DNA of 42,926 nt from Gemmobacter aquaticus (GTDB lineage: Bacteria > Pseudomonadota > Alphaproteobacteria > Rhodobacterales > Rhodobacteraceae): assembly GCF_007859075.1 (NCBI RefSeq), contig NZ_VOAK01000006.1, forward strand, positions 1 through 42,926. The letters are read 5' to 3'. Under the pieces are notes generated by a model. It was not told the DNA's origin, made no database searches, and was given only the letters and a program-made list of their open reading frames with translations. Position numbers and translations under genes: made by a program. Shown piece by piece: positions 18,972-28,214 of this stretch; position 1 is the first letter of the stretch, and each line of letters starts with the position of its first letter.

Positions 18972-20303
18972 TCAGCGCTTTACAAGGCGGCGCGCCGCCC
19001 GTGCGACCCGTCGGGCCTGATGCTCCAGACGTTCAAACAGCGGCGCAGGCTGGTGCGAGATCGGCCTCTGTGGGCCAGCGCCCGCCTGTTGTATGACCTG
19101 CTTGGGACGGGGCATGCGGGTTTCGACCACAAGCCCGTGTGCGGCCATCGCAGCAGAGAATTCGGTGTGGCGCTGCCGGTAGCGGCGCTTCATCCTGTTC
19201 AGGACATCGTCGTTCAGGCACTCATCCAGAGTTTTGGCGAGCCCCCAACGGGCAAAACGGTTGATTGACACTGCAGGCAGGCCGAAATGCTCGGTAAGCT
19301 CGGCGACGCGGTTGTCTTCTTTCAGGAAGATGGCCGGACGCCCCGCCTGCAAGACCGCAACCCCACCATGGAACCGGTCACCAATGAAGACATCATGGCG
19401 CAAGGCGGCCTGGCGCCATGACCCGGCCTCGGTGAAATAGTAGTATCGGCGGAAATCGACAGGCATACCGCAGAGCCGGCTGAGCCAGCTATTCAGCGGG
19501 CCGGCTGCACATTCATTGCTGCCTTCATTGTAGAGGAAAGCCTGATTGGGCAAATCGCCATAGGCAAAGATTTCGTCCTGGAACACATAAGAGGCATCAA
19601 TGCCGCTGAAGGCCCGCGCCAGTTCGATCCCGCGTGAGACAATCCGTTTGTCATGAACGCTCAGGTGGCCGGCGGTCATCACGTCGGCGGCCGCTCCCTT
19701 GGCCCGCGCCGCGCTTCCGTCAATCGACAGGATGGACTGCGGATAGGCATAAAGGCTGGGGCAGCCGAGCACCGTGGCATTGGTAAAGCCATTTGTGCTT
19801 AGCCATTCTGCCGTCCGGTTGCCGCGCACCCCGAACAGCGCCGCCCTCTCGTTCATGATCGCGATCAGGTCGCGGTTGCTGGGCATCATGGCCGACAGCG
19901 GGTGGTTCCCCTGCAATCCTGCGCCAAGGACAATGATCTTCACGGCGCCGTCCAATGCATTGATTGCATTGAATAGTGCCGCACCATCATGATCCGGGCG
20001 GATGAAATTGGCCATTGAAATGACAATGATGTCGAAGTTTTCGGCCATTTCCTCGCGGAAACGCGGTGCCAGTGCCTTGCTCAGAGCTGCCAGGTTTCCA
20101 TAAGCCGAATGTGTGTAATCCTTGCGCAGGATCTTCACTGGGGCTTCGGCATGGATGATGTTGCCACGATTGCCCGTCAGTTTGTGCGTAGCCTGCAGAC
20201 CGCCCAGCGTATCTGTCGCCGTCGCCTGCACCCCAAGAAGGCGCGGCATCTGCATTTCGGGGCGAAAGGCAGCGAGGCCAGGGGCATGAAATAGGATGCG
20301 CAT
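18972..20303 (-). CDS. Polysaccharide pyruvyl transferase family protein
   Basis: Probably adds pyruvate ketals from phosphoenolpyruvate to a polysaccharide, giving negative charge. The 443-residue product shows the family C-terminal block DVFIGDRFHGGVAVLQAGRPAIFL (conserved D-R-HG) and the preceding RGIELARAF and VLGCPSLYAYP elements. A basic, Pro/Gln-rich tail of about 60 residues follows. It is the last gene of a four-gene operon (cysD, cysNC, sulfotransferase, this), 24 bp after the sulfotransferase. GC content by eye is lower than in the rml genes. CsaB-like family membership is clear; substrate is unknown. Confidence 0.82.
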   Translation of the reverse strand: MRILFHAPGLAAFRPEMQMPRLLGVQATATDTLGGLQATHKLTGNRGNIIHAEAPVKILRKDYTHSAYGNLAALSKALAPRFREEMAENFDIIVISMANFIRPDHDGAALFNAINALDGAVKIIVLGAGLQGNHPLSAMMPSNRDLIAIMNERAALFGVRGNRTAEWLSTNGFTNATVLGCPSLYAYPQSILSIDGSAARAKGAAADVMTAGHLSVHDKRIVSRGIELARAFSGIDASYVFQDEIFAYGDLPNQAFLYNEGSNECAAGPLNSWLSRLCGMPVDFRRYYYFTEAGSWRQAALRHDVFIGDRFHGGVAVLQAGRPAIFLKEDNRVAELTEHFGLPAVSINRFARWGLAKTLDECLNDDVLNRMKRRYRQRHTEFSAAMAAHGLVVETRMPRPKQVIQQAGAGPQRPISHQPAPLFERLEHQARRVARAARRLVKR

Positions 20304-20327
20304 CTGTGGCTTTGTGTCCCGCTCGGT

Positions 20328-21194
20328 TCAGTTGGTTGCATAAAGCCGCATCAGCAGGCTGTGCAGCTTTCGGTCATTGTGGCAGCGCGCCTCGATGTGC
20401 TTGATCAGGTCGGCGGGTGGTGCTTCGTCCTCTGACGCCTTGCCGATGTTCTCGCGGAACTCTTGTGGCTTGGGCAGCCCGTGTGACCGGGCCAGATGGG
20501 CGAGCGAAGCTGAGAGATGTTCGGTCACCCCAAGGAAGGTATAGTGATTTATCAGCTTGGTCAGGACGTTCTCGAACGAACACACCATGCCAAGTGCCTG
20601 CGTGACCTGCACATCGTACGGAATCTGCTGCACATAGGCATCAAGGGTCGGGAACCGGTTGCGGAACCCTTCGTTGTCGGGATGGGCGGCCGAGCAGTTG
20701 TAGTGGTAATTGGAAATCGTTCGCGCCACCGGATCGCGCAGGATCGTGCCGCATTTCATCGGCATCTCGTGGTTGCGCCAGACCTGCAGCTCGGGCCAGC
20801 CGTAATGGCCCATGATCACCTGCCGCGCCCGGCCCTGTGATTGCAGATAGATCGCCTCGCGCGTCTGATTGCGGAAGGATTTGACGACGTCCTGCCAGTG
20901 CACGCCGCGGAATATGTCAAAGGTTTCCTGAAAGCTGCGTCCGACAGACATGCCGGCCGTCTTGGGGATATGCACGAACAACATGGTATCGGCATCGGCG
21001 CGGAAGCTATCCGGGGCAACGAGCTTCGGCGAGAACCGGTTGACGAAGCGTTCCATCAGGGCATGCGGAACGTCAAATTCCTCGGCGAGGGCACGGCTAT
21101 CCTGGGTCATATCGGTCACGGCTTCACTGGCTGCAGGGCGGACGCGATCAATTGACCGCATCCGCTGGGTAATCCAGTCGCAACGCAAGGGCAA
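20328..21194 (-). CDS. Carbohydrate sulfotransferase family protein
   Basis: Transfers sulfate from PAPS to a glycan. The 5'-phosphosulfate loop MLFVHIPKTAGMSVGRSF (about residues 71-88) and the 3'-phosphate motif LRDPVARTISNYHY mark the Sulfotransfer_2 family. It lies 18 bp downstream of cysNC, whose products make PAPS, so it is almost certainly the user. The start is uncertain: a TTG at 21194 has GGGGAG about 7 nt upstream, while ATGs at 21161 and 21110 lack a clear site; the conserved domain begins well after all of them. No signal peptide is seen, so it acts in the cytoplasm before export. Confidence 0.85.
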   Translation of the reverse strand: MPLRCDWITQRMRSIDRVRPAASEAVTDMTQDSRALAEEFDVPHALMERFVNRFSPKLVAPDSFRADADTMLFVHIPKTAGMSVGRSFQETFDIFRGVHWQDVVKSFRNQTREAIYLQSQGRARQVIMGHYGWPELQVWRNHEMPMKCGTILRDPVARTISNYHYNCSAAHPDNEGFRNRFPTLDAYVQQIPYDVQVTQALGMVCSFENVLTKLINHYTFLGVTEHLSASLAHLARSHGLPKPQEFRENIGKASEDEAPPADLIKHIEARCHNDRKLHSLLMRLYATN

Positions 21195-21212
21195 GTCCCG
21201 CTCCCCGCCGCA

Positions 21213-23141
21213 TCACCCCGCGAGGATCGCCTGCACGATGCGCTCGGCGGCTTCTTCGGCGGTCAGCTCGACCGTGTTCACGGTGAGCTCGGCCAGTTCG
21301 GGGGCCTCGTAGGGGCTGTCGATGCCGGTGAAGTTCTTCAGCTGGCCCGACCGCGCCTTCTTGTACAGGCCCTTCACGTCGCGGGCCTCGGCCACCTCGA
21401 GCGGCGTGTTGACCCAGACCTCCATGAACTCGCCCGGCGCCATCAGGTCGCGCACCATCCGCCGTTCCGACCGGAAGGGCGAGATGAAGGCGGTGAGCAC
21501 GATCAGGCCCGCGTCGGTCATGAGCTTGGCCACCTCGCCCACGCGGCGGATGTTCTCCACCCGGTCGGCATCGGTAAAGCCGAGGTCGCGGTTCAGCCCG
21601 TGGCGCACGTTGTCGCCATCCAGCAGGAAGGTGTGCTTGCCCAAGGCATGCAGCTTCTTTTCCACCAGGTTGGCGATGGTCGACTTGCCCGAGCCCGAGA
21701 GACCCGTGAACCAGACGACGCGCGCCTTCTGGTTTTTCAGCGCGGCATGTGCCTCACGGTTCACGTCGACGGCCTGCCAGTGGATGTTCTGGCTGCGGCG
21801 CAGGGCGAAGTGGATCATGCCGGCGGCGACCGTCGCGTTGGTCATCCGGTCGATCAGGATGAAGCCGCCAAGGTCGGGGTTCGTGGCATAGGCTTCAAAC
21901 GGGATCGCCCGGTCGGTCGAGATGTTCACGACGCCGATCGCATTCAGCCCAAGGGTCTTGGACGCCAGATGTTCCAGCGTGTTGACGTTCACCTCATACT
22001 TGGGTTCGGTCACCGTCGCGGTCACGGTCTGCGTGCCGATCTTCAGAAGGTAGGGACGGCCCGGCAGCATGGCATGCTCGTCCATCCAGACGACGGTCGC
22101 CTCGAACTGATCGGCGACCTCGCAGGGGGCATCGGCCTGCACGATCACATCCCCGCGCGAGCAGTCGATCTCGTCGGCAAAGGTCAGCGTGACCGACTGG
22201 CCCGCGATGGCCTGATCCAGATCGCCGTCAAAGGTGGGGATCGACTTGACCGTGGTGGTCTTGCCCGAGGGCAGGACCCGGATCGCATCGCCCGGCCGCA
22301 CCACGCCCGCCCCGATCTGGCCGGCAAAGCCGCGGAAGTCGAGGTTCGGGCGGTTCACCCATTGCACCGCCATGCGGAAGGACTGGTCCAGCATCCGCGT
22401 GTCGTTGATGGGGGCCTCCTCCAGGTGCTGCAGAAGGGTAGGGCCTTGATACCATGACATTTCATGGCTCTTGGTCGCGATGTTGTCACCCTTCAGGCCA
22501 GAAATCGGAATGGGCAGGAAAGCCTCCATCCCGATCTGCTTGGCGAAATGTGAATAATCCTTCACAATCTCGTAGAAGCGTTCCTGCGAATAGCCCACAA
22601 GGTCCATCTTGTTGATGGCCAGCACGACATTGCGGATGCCTAGAAGCTGCACCAGATAGCTGTGCCGCCGCGTCTGCGTCAGCACGCCCTGCCGCGCGTC
22701 GATCAGGATCACCGCGAGGTCGGCGGTCGAGGCGCCGGTCACCATGTTGCGGGTATACTGTTCATGGCCGGGGGTATCGGCCACGATGAACTTGCGCTTT
22801 TCGGTGGCGAAGAAGCGGTAGGCCACATCGATGGTGATGCCCTGTTCGCGCTCGGCCGCAAGGCCATCGACCAGCAGCGCAAAGTCGATCTCGCCGCCCT
22901 GCGTGCCCACGGCCTTGCTGTCTTTCTCAAGGCTTGCCAGCTGATCTTCAAAGATCATCTTGGTGTCGTAGAGAAGTCGCCCGATCAGCGTCGACTTGCC
23001 GTCATCCACCGACCCGCAGGTGATGAAGCGCAGCATGGTCTTGTGCTGGTGTTTCAGAAGATAGGCGTCGATGTCCTCGGCGATCAGGGCGTCGGTGACA
23101 TAGACCGGGTTTTGTGTGCCAGCGTTCATTTCGGTGGTCAT
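21213..23141 (-). CDS. cysNC: Bifunctional sulfate adenylyltransferase large subunit / APS kinase (CysN-CysC fusion)
   Basis: With CysD it makes APS from ATP and sulfate using GTP, then phosphorylates APS to PAPS. The 642-residue protein has a GTPase domain with G1 GSVDDGKST (43-51), G3 DTPGH (122-126) and G4 NKMD (177-180), then beta-barrel domains, then an APS kinase domain from about residue 472 with GLSGSGKST (480-488) and [15 protein letters not shown]. The organisation is that of NodQ and of CysNC in bacteria that sulfate glycans. It overlaps cysD by one base and is followed by a sulfotransferase, so the operon likely feeds sulfation. A role in ordinary sulfur assimilation is also possible. 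Confidence 0.96.
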   Translation of the reverse strand: MTTEMNAGTQNPVYVTDALIAEDIDAYLLKHQHKTMLRFITCGSVDDGKSTLIGRLLYDTKMIFEDQLASLEKDSKAVGTQGGEIDFALLVDGLAAEREQGITIDVAYRFFATEKRKFIVADTPGHEQYTRNMVTGASTADLAVILIDARQGVLTQTRRHSYLVQLLGIRNVVLAINKMDLVGYSQERFYEIVKDYSHFAKQIGMEAFLPIPISGLKGDNIATKSHEMSWYQGPTLLQHLEEAPINDTRMLDQSFRMAVQWVNRPNLDFRGFAGQIGAGVVRPGDAIRVLPSGKTTTVKSIPTFDGDLDQAIAGQSVTLTFADEIDCSRGDVIVQADAPCEVADQFEATVVWMDEHAMLPGRPYLLKIGTQTVTATVTEPKYEVNVNTLEHLASKTLGLNAIGVVNISTDRAIPFEAYATNPDLGGFILIDRMTNATVAAGMIHFALRRSQNIHWQAVDVNREAHAALKNQKARVVWFTGLSGSGKSTIANLVEKKLHALGKHTFLLDGDNVRHGLNRDLGFTDADRVENIRRVGEVAKLMTDAGLIVLTAFISPFRSERRMVRDLMAPGEFMEVWVNTPLEVAEARDVKGLYKKARSGQLKNFTGIDSPYEAPELAELTVNTVELTAEEAAERIVQAILAG

Positions 23142-24073
23142 CAGAAATACCCCTCCTGCTTCTTCTTCTCCATCGAGGCCGACTGGTCATGGTCGATGGC
23201 GCGGCCCTGGCGTTCCGAGGTCGTGGTCAGCAGCATTTCCTGAATGACTTCGGGAAGGGTGCGGGCATTCGACTCCACCGCGCCGGTCAGCGGATAGCAG
23301 CCCAGCGTGCGGAACCGGATCGAGCGCATCTCGGGCGTCTCGCCGGGCAGAAGCGGGAAGCGCTCGTCATCGACCATCAGCAGAAGGCCATTGCGTTCCA
23401 CCGTGGGGCGCGGCTCGCTGAAGTAAAGCGGCACGATCTCGATGCCTTCCAGATGGATGTACTGCCAGATGTCAAGCTCGGTCCAGTTCGAGATCGGGAA
23501 GACCCGGATGCTCTCACCCTTGGACTTGCGGGTATTGTACAGCTTCCACAGCTCGGGGCGCTGGTTCTTGGGGTCCCAGCGGTGGTTGGCCGAGCGGAAC
23601 GAGAACACCCGCTCTTTCGCGCGGGATTTTTCCTCGTCGCGGCGCGCGCCACCGAAGGCCACGTCGAAATCGTATTTCGTCAGGGCCTGCTTCAGCCCCT
23701 CGGTCTTCCACATGTCGGTGTGCAGCGGGCCGTGGTCAAAGGGATTGATGCCCTTTTCCAGCGCTTCGGGGTTGTGGTGGACGATCAGGTCCATCCCGGC
23801 GTCCTTGGCGGCCTTGTCGCGCAGGTCATACATCGCCCGGAACTTCCAGGTGGTGTCGACATGCAGAAGCGGGAAGGGCGGCGGCGCCGGGTAGAAGGCC
23901 TTCTTCGCCAGATGCAGCATGCAGGCGCTGTCCTTGCCCACCGAATAAAGCATGACGGGGTTTTCGGCATTGGCCACCACCTCGCGCATGATGTGGATGC
24001 TTTCGGCCTCAAGCCGTTGCAGGTGGGTCAGCGTGGCCTGGCTGATCCCGGCCGTGGCGCTGCTCGTCGTCAT
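23141..24073 (-). CDS. cysD: Sulfate adenylyltransferase small subunit
   Basis: ATP-pyrophosphatase-type subunit that forms APS together with CysN. The 310-residue product has the PP-loop SVGKDSACM (44-52), [29 protein letters not shown], and the C-terminal [15 protein letters not shown], all typical of CysD. The start 24073 is set by AAGGGG upstream; the frame is open 13 codons further. First gene of the operon cysD-cysNC-sulfotransferase-pyruvyltransferase. Confidence 0.96.
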   Translation of the reverse strand: MTTSSATAGISQATLTHLQRLEAESIHIMREVVANAENPVMLYSVGKDSACMLHLAKKAFYPAPPPFPLLHVDTTWKFRAMYDLRDKAAKDAGMDLIVHHNPEALEKGINPFDHGPLHTDMWKTEGLKQALTKYDFDVAFGGARRDEEKSRAKERVFSFRSANHRWDPKNQRPELWKLYNTRKSKGESIRVFPISNWTELDIWQYIHLEGIEIVPLYFSEPRPTVERNGLLLMVDDERFPLLPGETPEMRSIRFRTLGCYPLTGAVESNARTLPEVIQEMLLTTTSERQGRAIDHDQSASMEKKKQEGYF

Positions 24074-24410
24074 GGAGGACCCCTTCAAAATTGGCTGCTG
24101 GCGCTTTGGCAAATTTTTCGCTCTGCTCCAAGGGGCAGAGGGGTGTTTCGCTCGGGTTGTGGCGAAAAAAGCCTCTTTTCTACGCAGGCGGGCCTTTGTC
24201 GCCGTCCTGCCGAAGGGGCGTGCCGGGGATCAATCTCCGCAGCGGGCGGCAGCGCATGGAACATGGTTCTTATTTCAGGCTGCGCGCGCATATGTAACAT
24301 AATCTTCATTCTGGGTGATTTTCGGGGCGCGTGGCGGGCGCAACCCTCGCCCTTTACGCGTCAGGCCCCGCCGATTAGACAGACCTCGTCAGAATGCATT
24401 GGAAAAGATC
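24074..24410. other. Divergent promoter region cysD / ugd
   Basis: 337 bp with no supported gene. It must hold promoters for both cysD and ugd. Two inverted repeats stand out: CTCTGC...GCAGAG at 24121-24140, 48 bp upstream of cysD, and TATGTAACATA at 24291-24301 in an AT-richer stretch, which could be an operator. No regulator can be assigned. Confidence 0.5.
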
Positions 24411-25574
24411 ATGAAGATTGCGGTTGCCGGTATCGGGTATGTCGGGCTTTCCATGGCTGTCTTGCTGGCCGAGCGGCATGAGGTCGTGGCGCTTGATGTG
24501 AACGAGGCCCGCGTGGCGCAACTGAATGCCCGCCGCTCGCCGATCCAGGATGCCGAGATCGAGAGGTTCCTGGCCGAAAAGCCGCTGCGGCTGAGTGCCA
24601 CCACCGATGCGGCCACAGCCATGGCGGGGGCCGATTTCGTGGTGATCGCGACGCCCACCTCGTATGACCCGCAGAGCAACCGTTTCGATACCGCCTCGGT
24701 CGAGGCGGTGGCCGAGGCTGCGCTGACACTTGCACCGGGGGCGGCGATCATCATCAAGTCCACCATTCCCGTGGGCTTTACCGATGCGCTGAACGCCCGC
24801 CTTGGCACCGACCGCATCATCTTTTCCCCCGAATTCCTGCGCGAGGGCCGTGCGCTTTACGACAACCTGCACCCTTCGCGCATCGTGGTGGGCGCAACCA
24901 CGCCCGCGGCCGAGCGATTTGCAGGCCTTCTGCGCGAATCCTCGCTCGATCCGGTCGAGGTGCTCTTGTGCGGGGCGAAAGAGGCCGAGGCGATCAAGCT
25001 CTTCGCCAATACCTACCTTGCGCTGCGGGTGGCCTATTTCAATGAACTCGACAGCTATGCGCTGGCCCATGGTCTCGACAGCCGCCAGATCATCGAAGGC
25101 GTCAGCCTCGACCCGCGCATCGGGCGGCATTACAACAACCCCTCCTTCGGCTATGGCGGCTATTGCCTGCCCAAGGACACCAAGCAGCTTCTGGCCAATT
25201 ACGACGCCGTGCCGCAGAACCTGATCCGCGCCGTGGTCGAGGCCAATTCGACCCGCAAGGACTTTATCGCCGACCGCATCATCGCGCTGAACCCGGCCCG
25301 TGTCGGGATCTACCGGCTGGTGATGAAGGCAGGGTCCGACAATTTCCGCGACAGCTCTATCCAGGGCATCATGAAGCGGGTGAAGGCCAAGGGCATTCCG
25401 GTGACGGTCTATGAACCGCAGCTGACCGAGGACCACTTCTTCAACTCGCCGGTGGAGCGCGACCTCGCCAGCTTCAAGGCGACAAGCGACGTGATCATCG
25501 CCAACCGCATGGTCCCCGAGCTGCAGGACGTCGCCGCCAAGGTCTTTACCCGAGACCTTTTTGGCGCGGATTGA
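24411..25574 (+). CDS. ugd: UDP-glucose 6-dehydrogenase
   Basis: Oxidises UDP-glucose to UDP-glucuronate, an acidic precursor for capsule. The 387-residue product is the short Ugd form, as in E. coli (about 388). It has [17 protein letters not shown] (3-19), [35 protein letters not shown], and the catalytic Cys in [14 protein letters not shown]. The start 24411 has GGAAAAG 4 nt upstream; the open frame extends 32 codons further with no homology. GDP-mannose dehydrogenase is an alternative in the same superfamily but the short form and motifs favour Ugd. Confidence 0.93.
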   Translation: MKIAVAGIGYVGLSMAVLLAERHEVVALDVNEARVAQLNARRSPIQDAEIERFLAEKPLRLSATTDAATAMAGADFVVIATPTSYDPQSNRFDTASVEAVAEAALTLAPGAAIIIKSTIPVGFTDALNARLGTDRIIFSPEFLREGRALYDNLHPSRIVVGATTPAAERFAGLLRESSLDPVEVLLCGAKEAEAIKLFANTYLALRVAYFNELDSYALAHGLDSRQIIEGVSLDPRIGRHYNNPSFGYGGYCLPKDTKQLLANYDAVPQNLIRAVVEANSTRKDFIADRIIALNPARVGIYRLVMKAGSDNFRDSSIQGIMKRVKAKGIPVTVYEPQLTEDHFFNSPVERDLASFKATSDVIIANRMVPELQDVAAKVFTRDLFGAD

Positions 25575-25673
25575 TCGGGTCCGGGCGAGTGGGAGCGGGT
25601 CTTTACATCCGGTATATGCTGCCCCACAACATTTCACGATATTCGGTATTTATCTACTCTGACGGGAATCGGT

Positions 25674-26651
25674 ATGAGCATGCCACCCAAAGCCATCATC
25701 GGCAAAGATGGCTGGATTTTTCTTACGAATGATACCAATCGCACTTGGGACCAGTATGAGGGTCGCCTGCTATTGAGCGACGGCGACGTAGCTGAATGGC
25801 GGCAAGAGCTGGCGCAGCGTGGCGCCTTCATGCGGAAAAACAACATCCATTACAGGTTTATCGTCGCCCCGAACAAGGAGTGTATCGCCCCGGACAAGGT
25901 TCCGTCCGAGATGCGGAAGGCTCCTTTCCGGCTGGTTCATCAGGTTGAAGACGCCGCAAAGGGTAACGTGCACGGGATGTTCCTAGAGCGGTTCATTCTT
26001 GGGCAGGCTGCGCGCTTGTCATTCTATGACAAGGGGGACACACACTGGAACGCCTATGGTGCATGGCATGTAGTAAACCACATCATGAAAGGGCTGGAGA
26101 TTCCTGGAGGGATCAGGCCAATTTCGGAGGATGAGGTCCATTTCCGCCAAGCGGAAACGCATGTTGGTGACCTGTCGATCAAGTTCGATCAAGCCGTTAG
26201 CACTGGCAGCCCCAGGGTGAGCCTCCGTAATACGCTTGCCCGCTGCACATTTGATAACCGGATTACAAATCACGGACATGTTAGTATCTGGGAAGGGGGG
26301 AATCCGGACGGCCCGTCTATCCTGCTTTTCGGCGACAGTTTCGCGGGCGCACTTGTAAGATATCTGGCGCATAGGGCGCGGCGCCTCGTCCGTCTGCATA
26401 CCAACTCCATCGACAGAGAGATTGTGTTTCGCGAAAGACCGGAAATCGTGCTTTCGGTTACGATAGAGCGATTCTTGAGGTCGGTCCCTACGCGGATTCA
26501 CGAGTATTCTTACAGGACCGATTTGCGGAAGAAGCTGCAAATGCTTGACGAGGAAGCACGACAAAGAACCATTGTGGATTTGGGCAAACGGCAATCTGCT
26601 GCAAATGCGGCCTATGCAGCAGATGCCTTGTGTTCGATGGAACCTGCGTGA
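25674..26651 (+). CDS. AlgX/AlgJ-like SGNH-domain protein (probable polysaccharide O-acetylation)
   Basis: A 325-residue protein with the pattern of AlgX/AlgJ SGNH-like acetyltransferases: opening IIGKDGWIFL, the Asp-His pair in DTHWNAYG (122-129) and the Ser motif in LLFGDSFAG (218-225). In alginate and related systems such proteins add O-acetyl groups to polymer in the periplasm. Here no signal peptide or membrane segment precedes the domain, which is unusual and suggests a cytoplasmic step or a mis-set start. The ribosome-binding site is weak. It follows ugd by 99 bp and has visibly lower GC than its neighbours, a hint of separate acquisition. No AlgI-like membrane O-acyltransferase is in the window. 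Confidence 0.75.
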   Translation: MSMPPKAIIGKDGWIFLTNDTNRTWDQYEGRLLLSDGDVAEWRQELAQRGAFMRKNNIHYRFIVAPNKECIAPDKVPSEMRKAPFRLVHQVEDAAKGNVHGMFLERFILGQAARLSFYDKGDTHWNAYGAWHVVNHIMKGLEIPGGIRPISEDEVHFRQAETHVGDLSIKFDQAVSTGSPRVSLRNTLARCTFDNRITNHGHVSIWEGGNPDGPSILLFGDSFAGALVRYLAHRARRLVRLHTNSIDREIVFRERPEIVLSVTIERFLRSVPTRIHEYSYRTDLRKKLQMLDEEARQRTIVDLGKRQSAANAAYAADALCSMEPA

Positions 26652-26740
26652 TACTTGTTCCGGCCTGAACAACTCTGAAGCTATTGATTTCATGCACGGA
26701 ACTGGCGGCTCAGAGACGGATCTGCGCTTCGGGCTTCGCA

Positions 26741-26776
26741 ACATGCCACTGGCATGTCGCGCCGGGCTAACGCCCG
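26741..26776. terminator. Paired hairpins between convergent genes
   Basis: ACATGCC/GGCATGT (26741-26757) is followed by CGGGC/GCCCG (26763-26776). They lie in the 132-bp gap between the SGNH gene and manC, which converge, and probably end both transcripts. Neither has a strong T-run. Confidence 0.5.
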
Positions 26777-26783
26777 TCAACCC

Positions 26784-28214
26784 TCACCCCTTCGCGCCCT
26801 GGCCGCGGGAATAGACGTCCTCGTAGCGCACGATGTCATCCTCGCCCAGATAGGCACCTGTCTGCACCTCGATCAGCACCATGGGCACGCGGCCGGGGTT
26901 CTCCATCCGGTGTTTGGCGCCGAGCGGGATATAGACCGACTGGTTTTCCGTCACGAGTTGCACCGTGTCATCGATCGTCACCCGCGCGGTGCCCGAGACG
27001 ACGATCCAGTGCTCTGACCGGTGGAAGTGGCTTTGCAGCGACAGCGCGGCGCCGGGATGCACCACGATGCGCTTGACCTGGAACCGGTCGGCCAGCGCCA
27101 GCGTCTCGAACCAGCCCCAGGGGCGGTGGTCGCGGGGGAAGGCCTCGGCCTGTTTGGCGCCTTTGGCGCGCAAGATCTCTACCGCCTGTTTCACATCCTG
27201 CGCGCGGGTCCGGTCGGCCACCAGCACCGCGTCGTTCATGGCGACCGCGATGATGTTGGAAAGCCCGATGCCGACCAGCTCCACCCCCTCGCTGTCAGAC
27301 CGCAGCAGCGTTTGGGCGCAGTCGATGGCCGTCACAGCCCCGGCGGTGGAAACGCCTGCCGCATCCGCCCCCATTTCGCGCGCGACGGCATCCCACCCGC
27401 CCAGATCGTTCCATCCCGCATCATAGGCCACGACCGAGAGGTTCCCTGCCCGCTCCATCACCGCATAGTCGATCGAGATCGAGGCCGCCTTCGACCAGGC
27501 GCCGGGGTCAAGCCGCAGGAAGCCCAGATCCGGGCGCGCCTGCTCCAGCGCCGCCCGCACAGGGGGCAGAAGATCGGGCGCATGGGCGGTAAAGGCCGCC
27601 AGCATTGACCGGGCGGAAAACAGGAAGATGCCTGCGTTCCACAGGTAGTTTCCGGCCGCCAGCATCGCCTCGGCCCGCGCGGCGTCGGGCTTTTCGACAA
27701 AGCGGGTCAGTGGCACCGGATCCGTCCCGGCGGCCCCGGCCAGTTCCAGCCAGCCATACCCCGTTTCAGGGTGGGTGGGCGTGATGCCGAAGGTCACGAT
27801 CCGCCCGGCCTGCGCTGCGGGCACCCCGCGCGCGACGGCCGCGCGAAAGGCCGCCGGGTCAGAGATCGCATGATCCGAGGGCGCGACAAGGATCAGCGCA
27901 TCCAGATCCTGCGCCGCCACATGCAGGGTGGCCGCCAGCACGGCGGGGGCGGTATTCCGCCCCTCGGGCTCGATCAGGATGGCACCGGGATCGACGCCGG
28001 CCTGCATCAGTTGTTCGGTGACGATGAAGCGGAAGTCCGACCCCGTCACCACCACCGGCGGCGCGTAATCAGGCCCCGACAGCCGCTCGGCCGAGGCGGT
28101 GAACAGGCTTTTCTCGCCGGTCAGCGGCACGAATTGCTTGGGATAGCTCTTGCGCGAGATCGGCCAGAGCCTTGTGCCAGAGCCGCCGCACAGCAGGACG
28201 GGGGTAATCATCAT
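26784..28214 (-). CDS. manC: Mannose-1-phosphate guanylyltransferase / mannose-6-phosphate isomerase
   Basis: Bifunctional enzyme giving GDP-mannose. The 476-residue product has the pyrophosphorylase loop LCGGSGTRLWPISRKSYPKQF (8-28), FVEKPDAA and GNYLWNAGIF, and a C-terminal cupin isomerase domain with the metal-binding SHFHRSEHW. Typical AlgA/ManC length. It overlaps manB by ATGA, so the two are co-translated. Confidence 0.95.
   Translation of the reverse strand: MMITPVLLCGGSGTRLWPISRKSYPKQFVPLTGEKSLFTASAERLSGPDYAPPVVVTGSDFRFIVTEQLMQAGVDPGAILIEPEGRNTAPAVLAATLHVAAQDLDALILVAPSDHAISDPAAFRAAVARGVPAAQAGRIVTFGITPTHPETGYGWLELAGAAGTDPVPLTRFVEKPDAARAEAMLAAGNYLWNAGIFLFSARSMLAAFTAHAPDLLPPVRAALEQARPDLGFLRLDPGAWSKAASISIDYAVMERAGNLSVVAYDAGWNDLGGWDAVAREMGADAAGVSTAGAVTAIDCAQTLLRSDSEGVELVGIGLSNIIAVAMNDAVLVADRTRAQDVKQAVEILRAKGAKQAEAFPRDHRPWGWFETLALADRFQVKRIVVHPGAALSLQSHFHRSEHWIVVSGTARVTIDDTVQLVTENQSVYIPLGAKHRMENPGRVPMVLIEVQTGAYLGEDDIVRYEDVYSRGQGAKG

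Noticed and set aside
26413-26436. TTTCGCGAAA in the SGNH gene as a fourth parS-like site
   Set aside because: It shares only a 10-bp core and lacks the CGCGCG centre; chance is likely.
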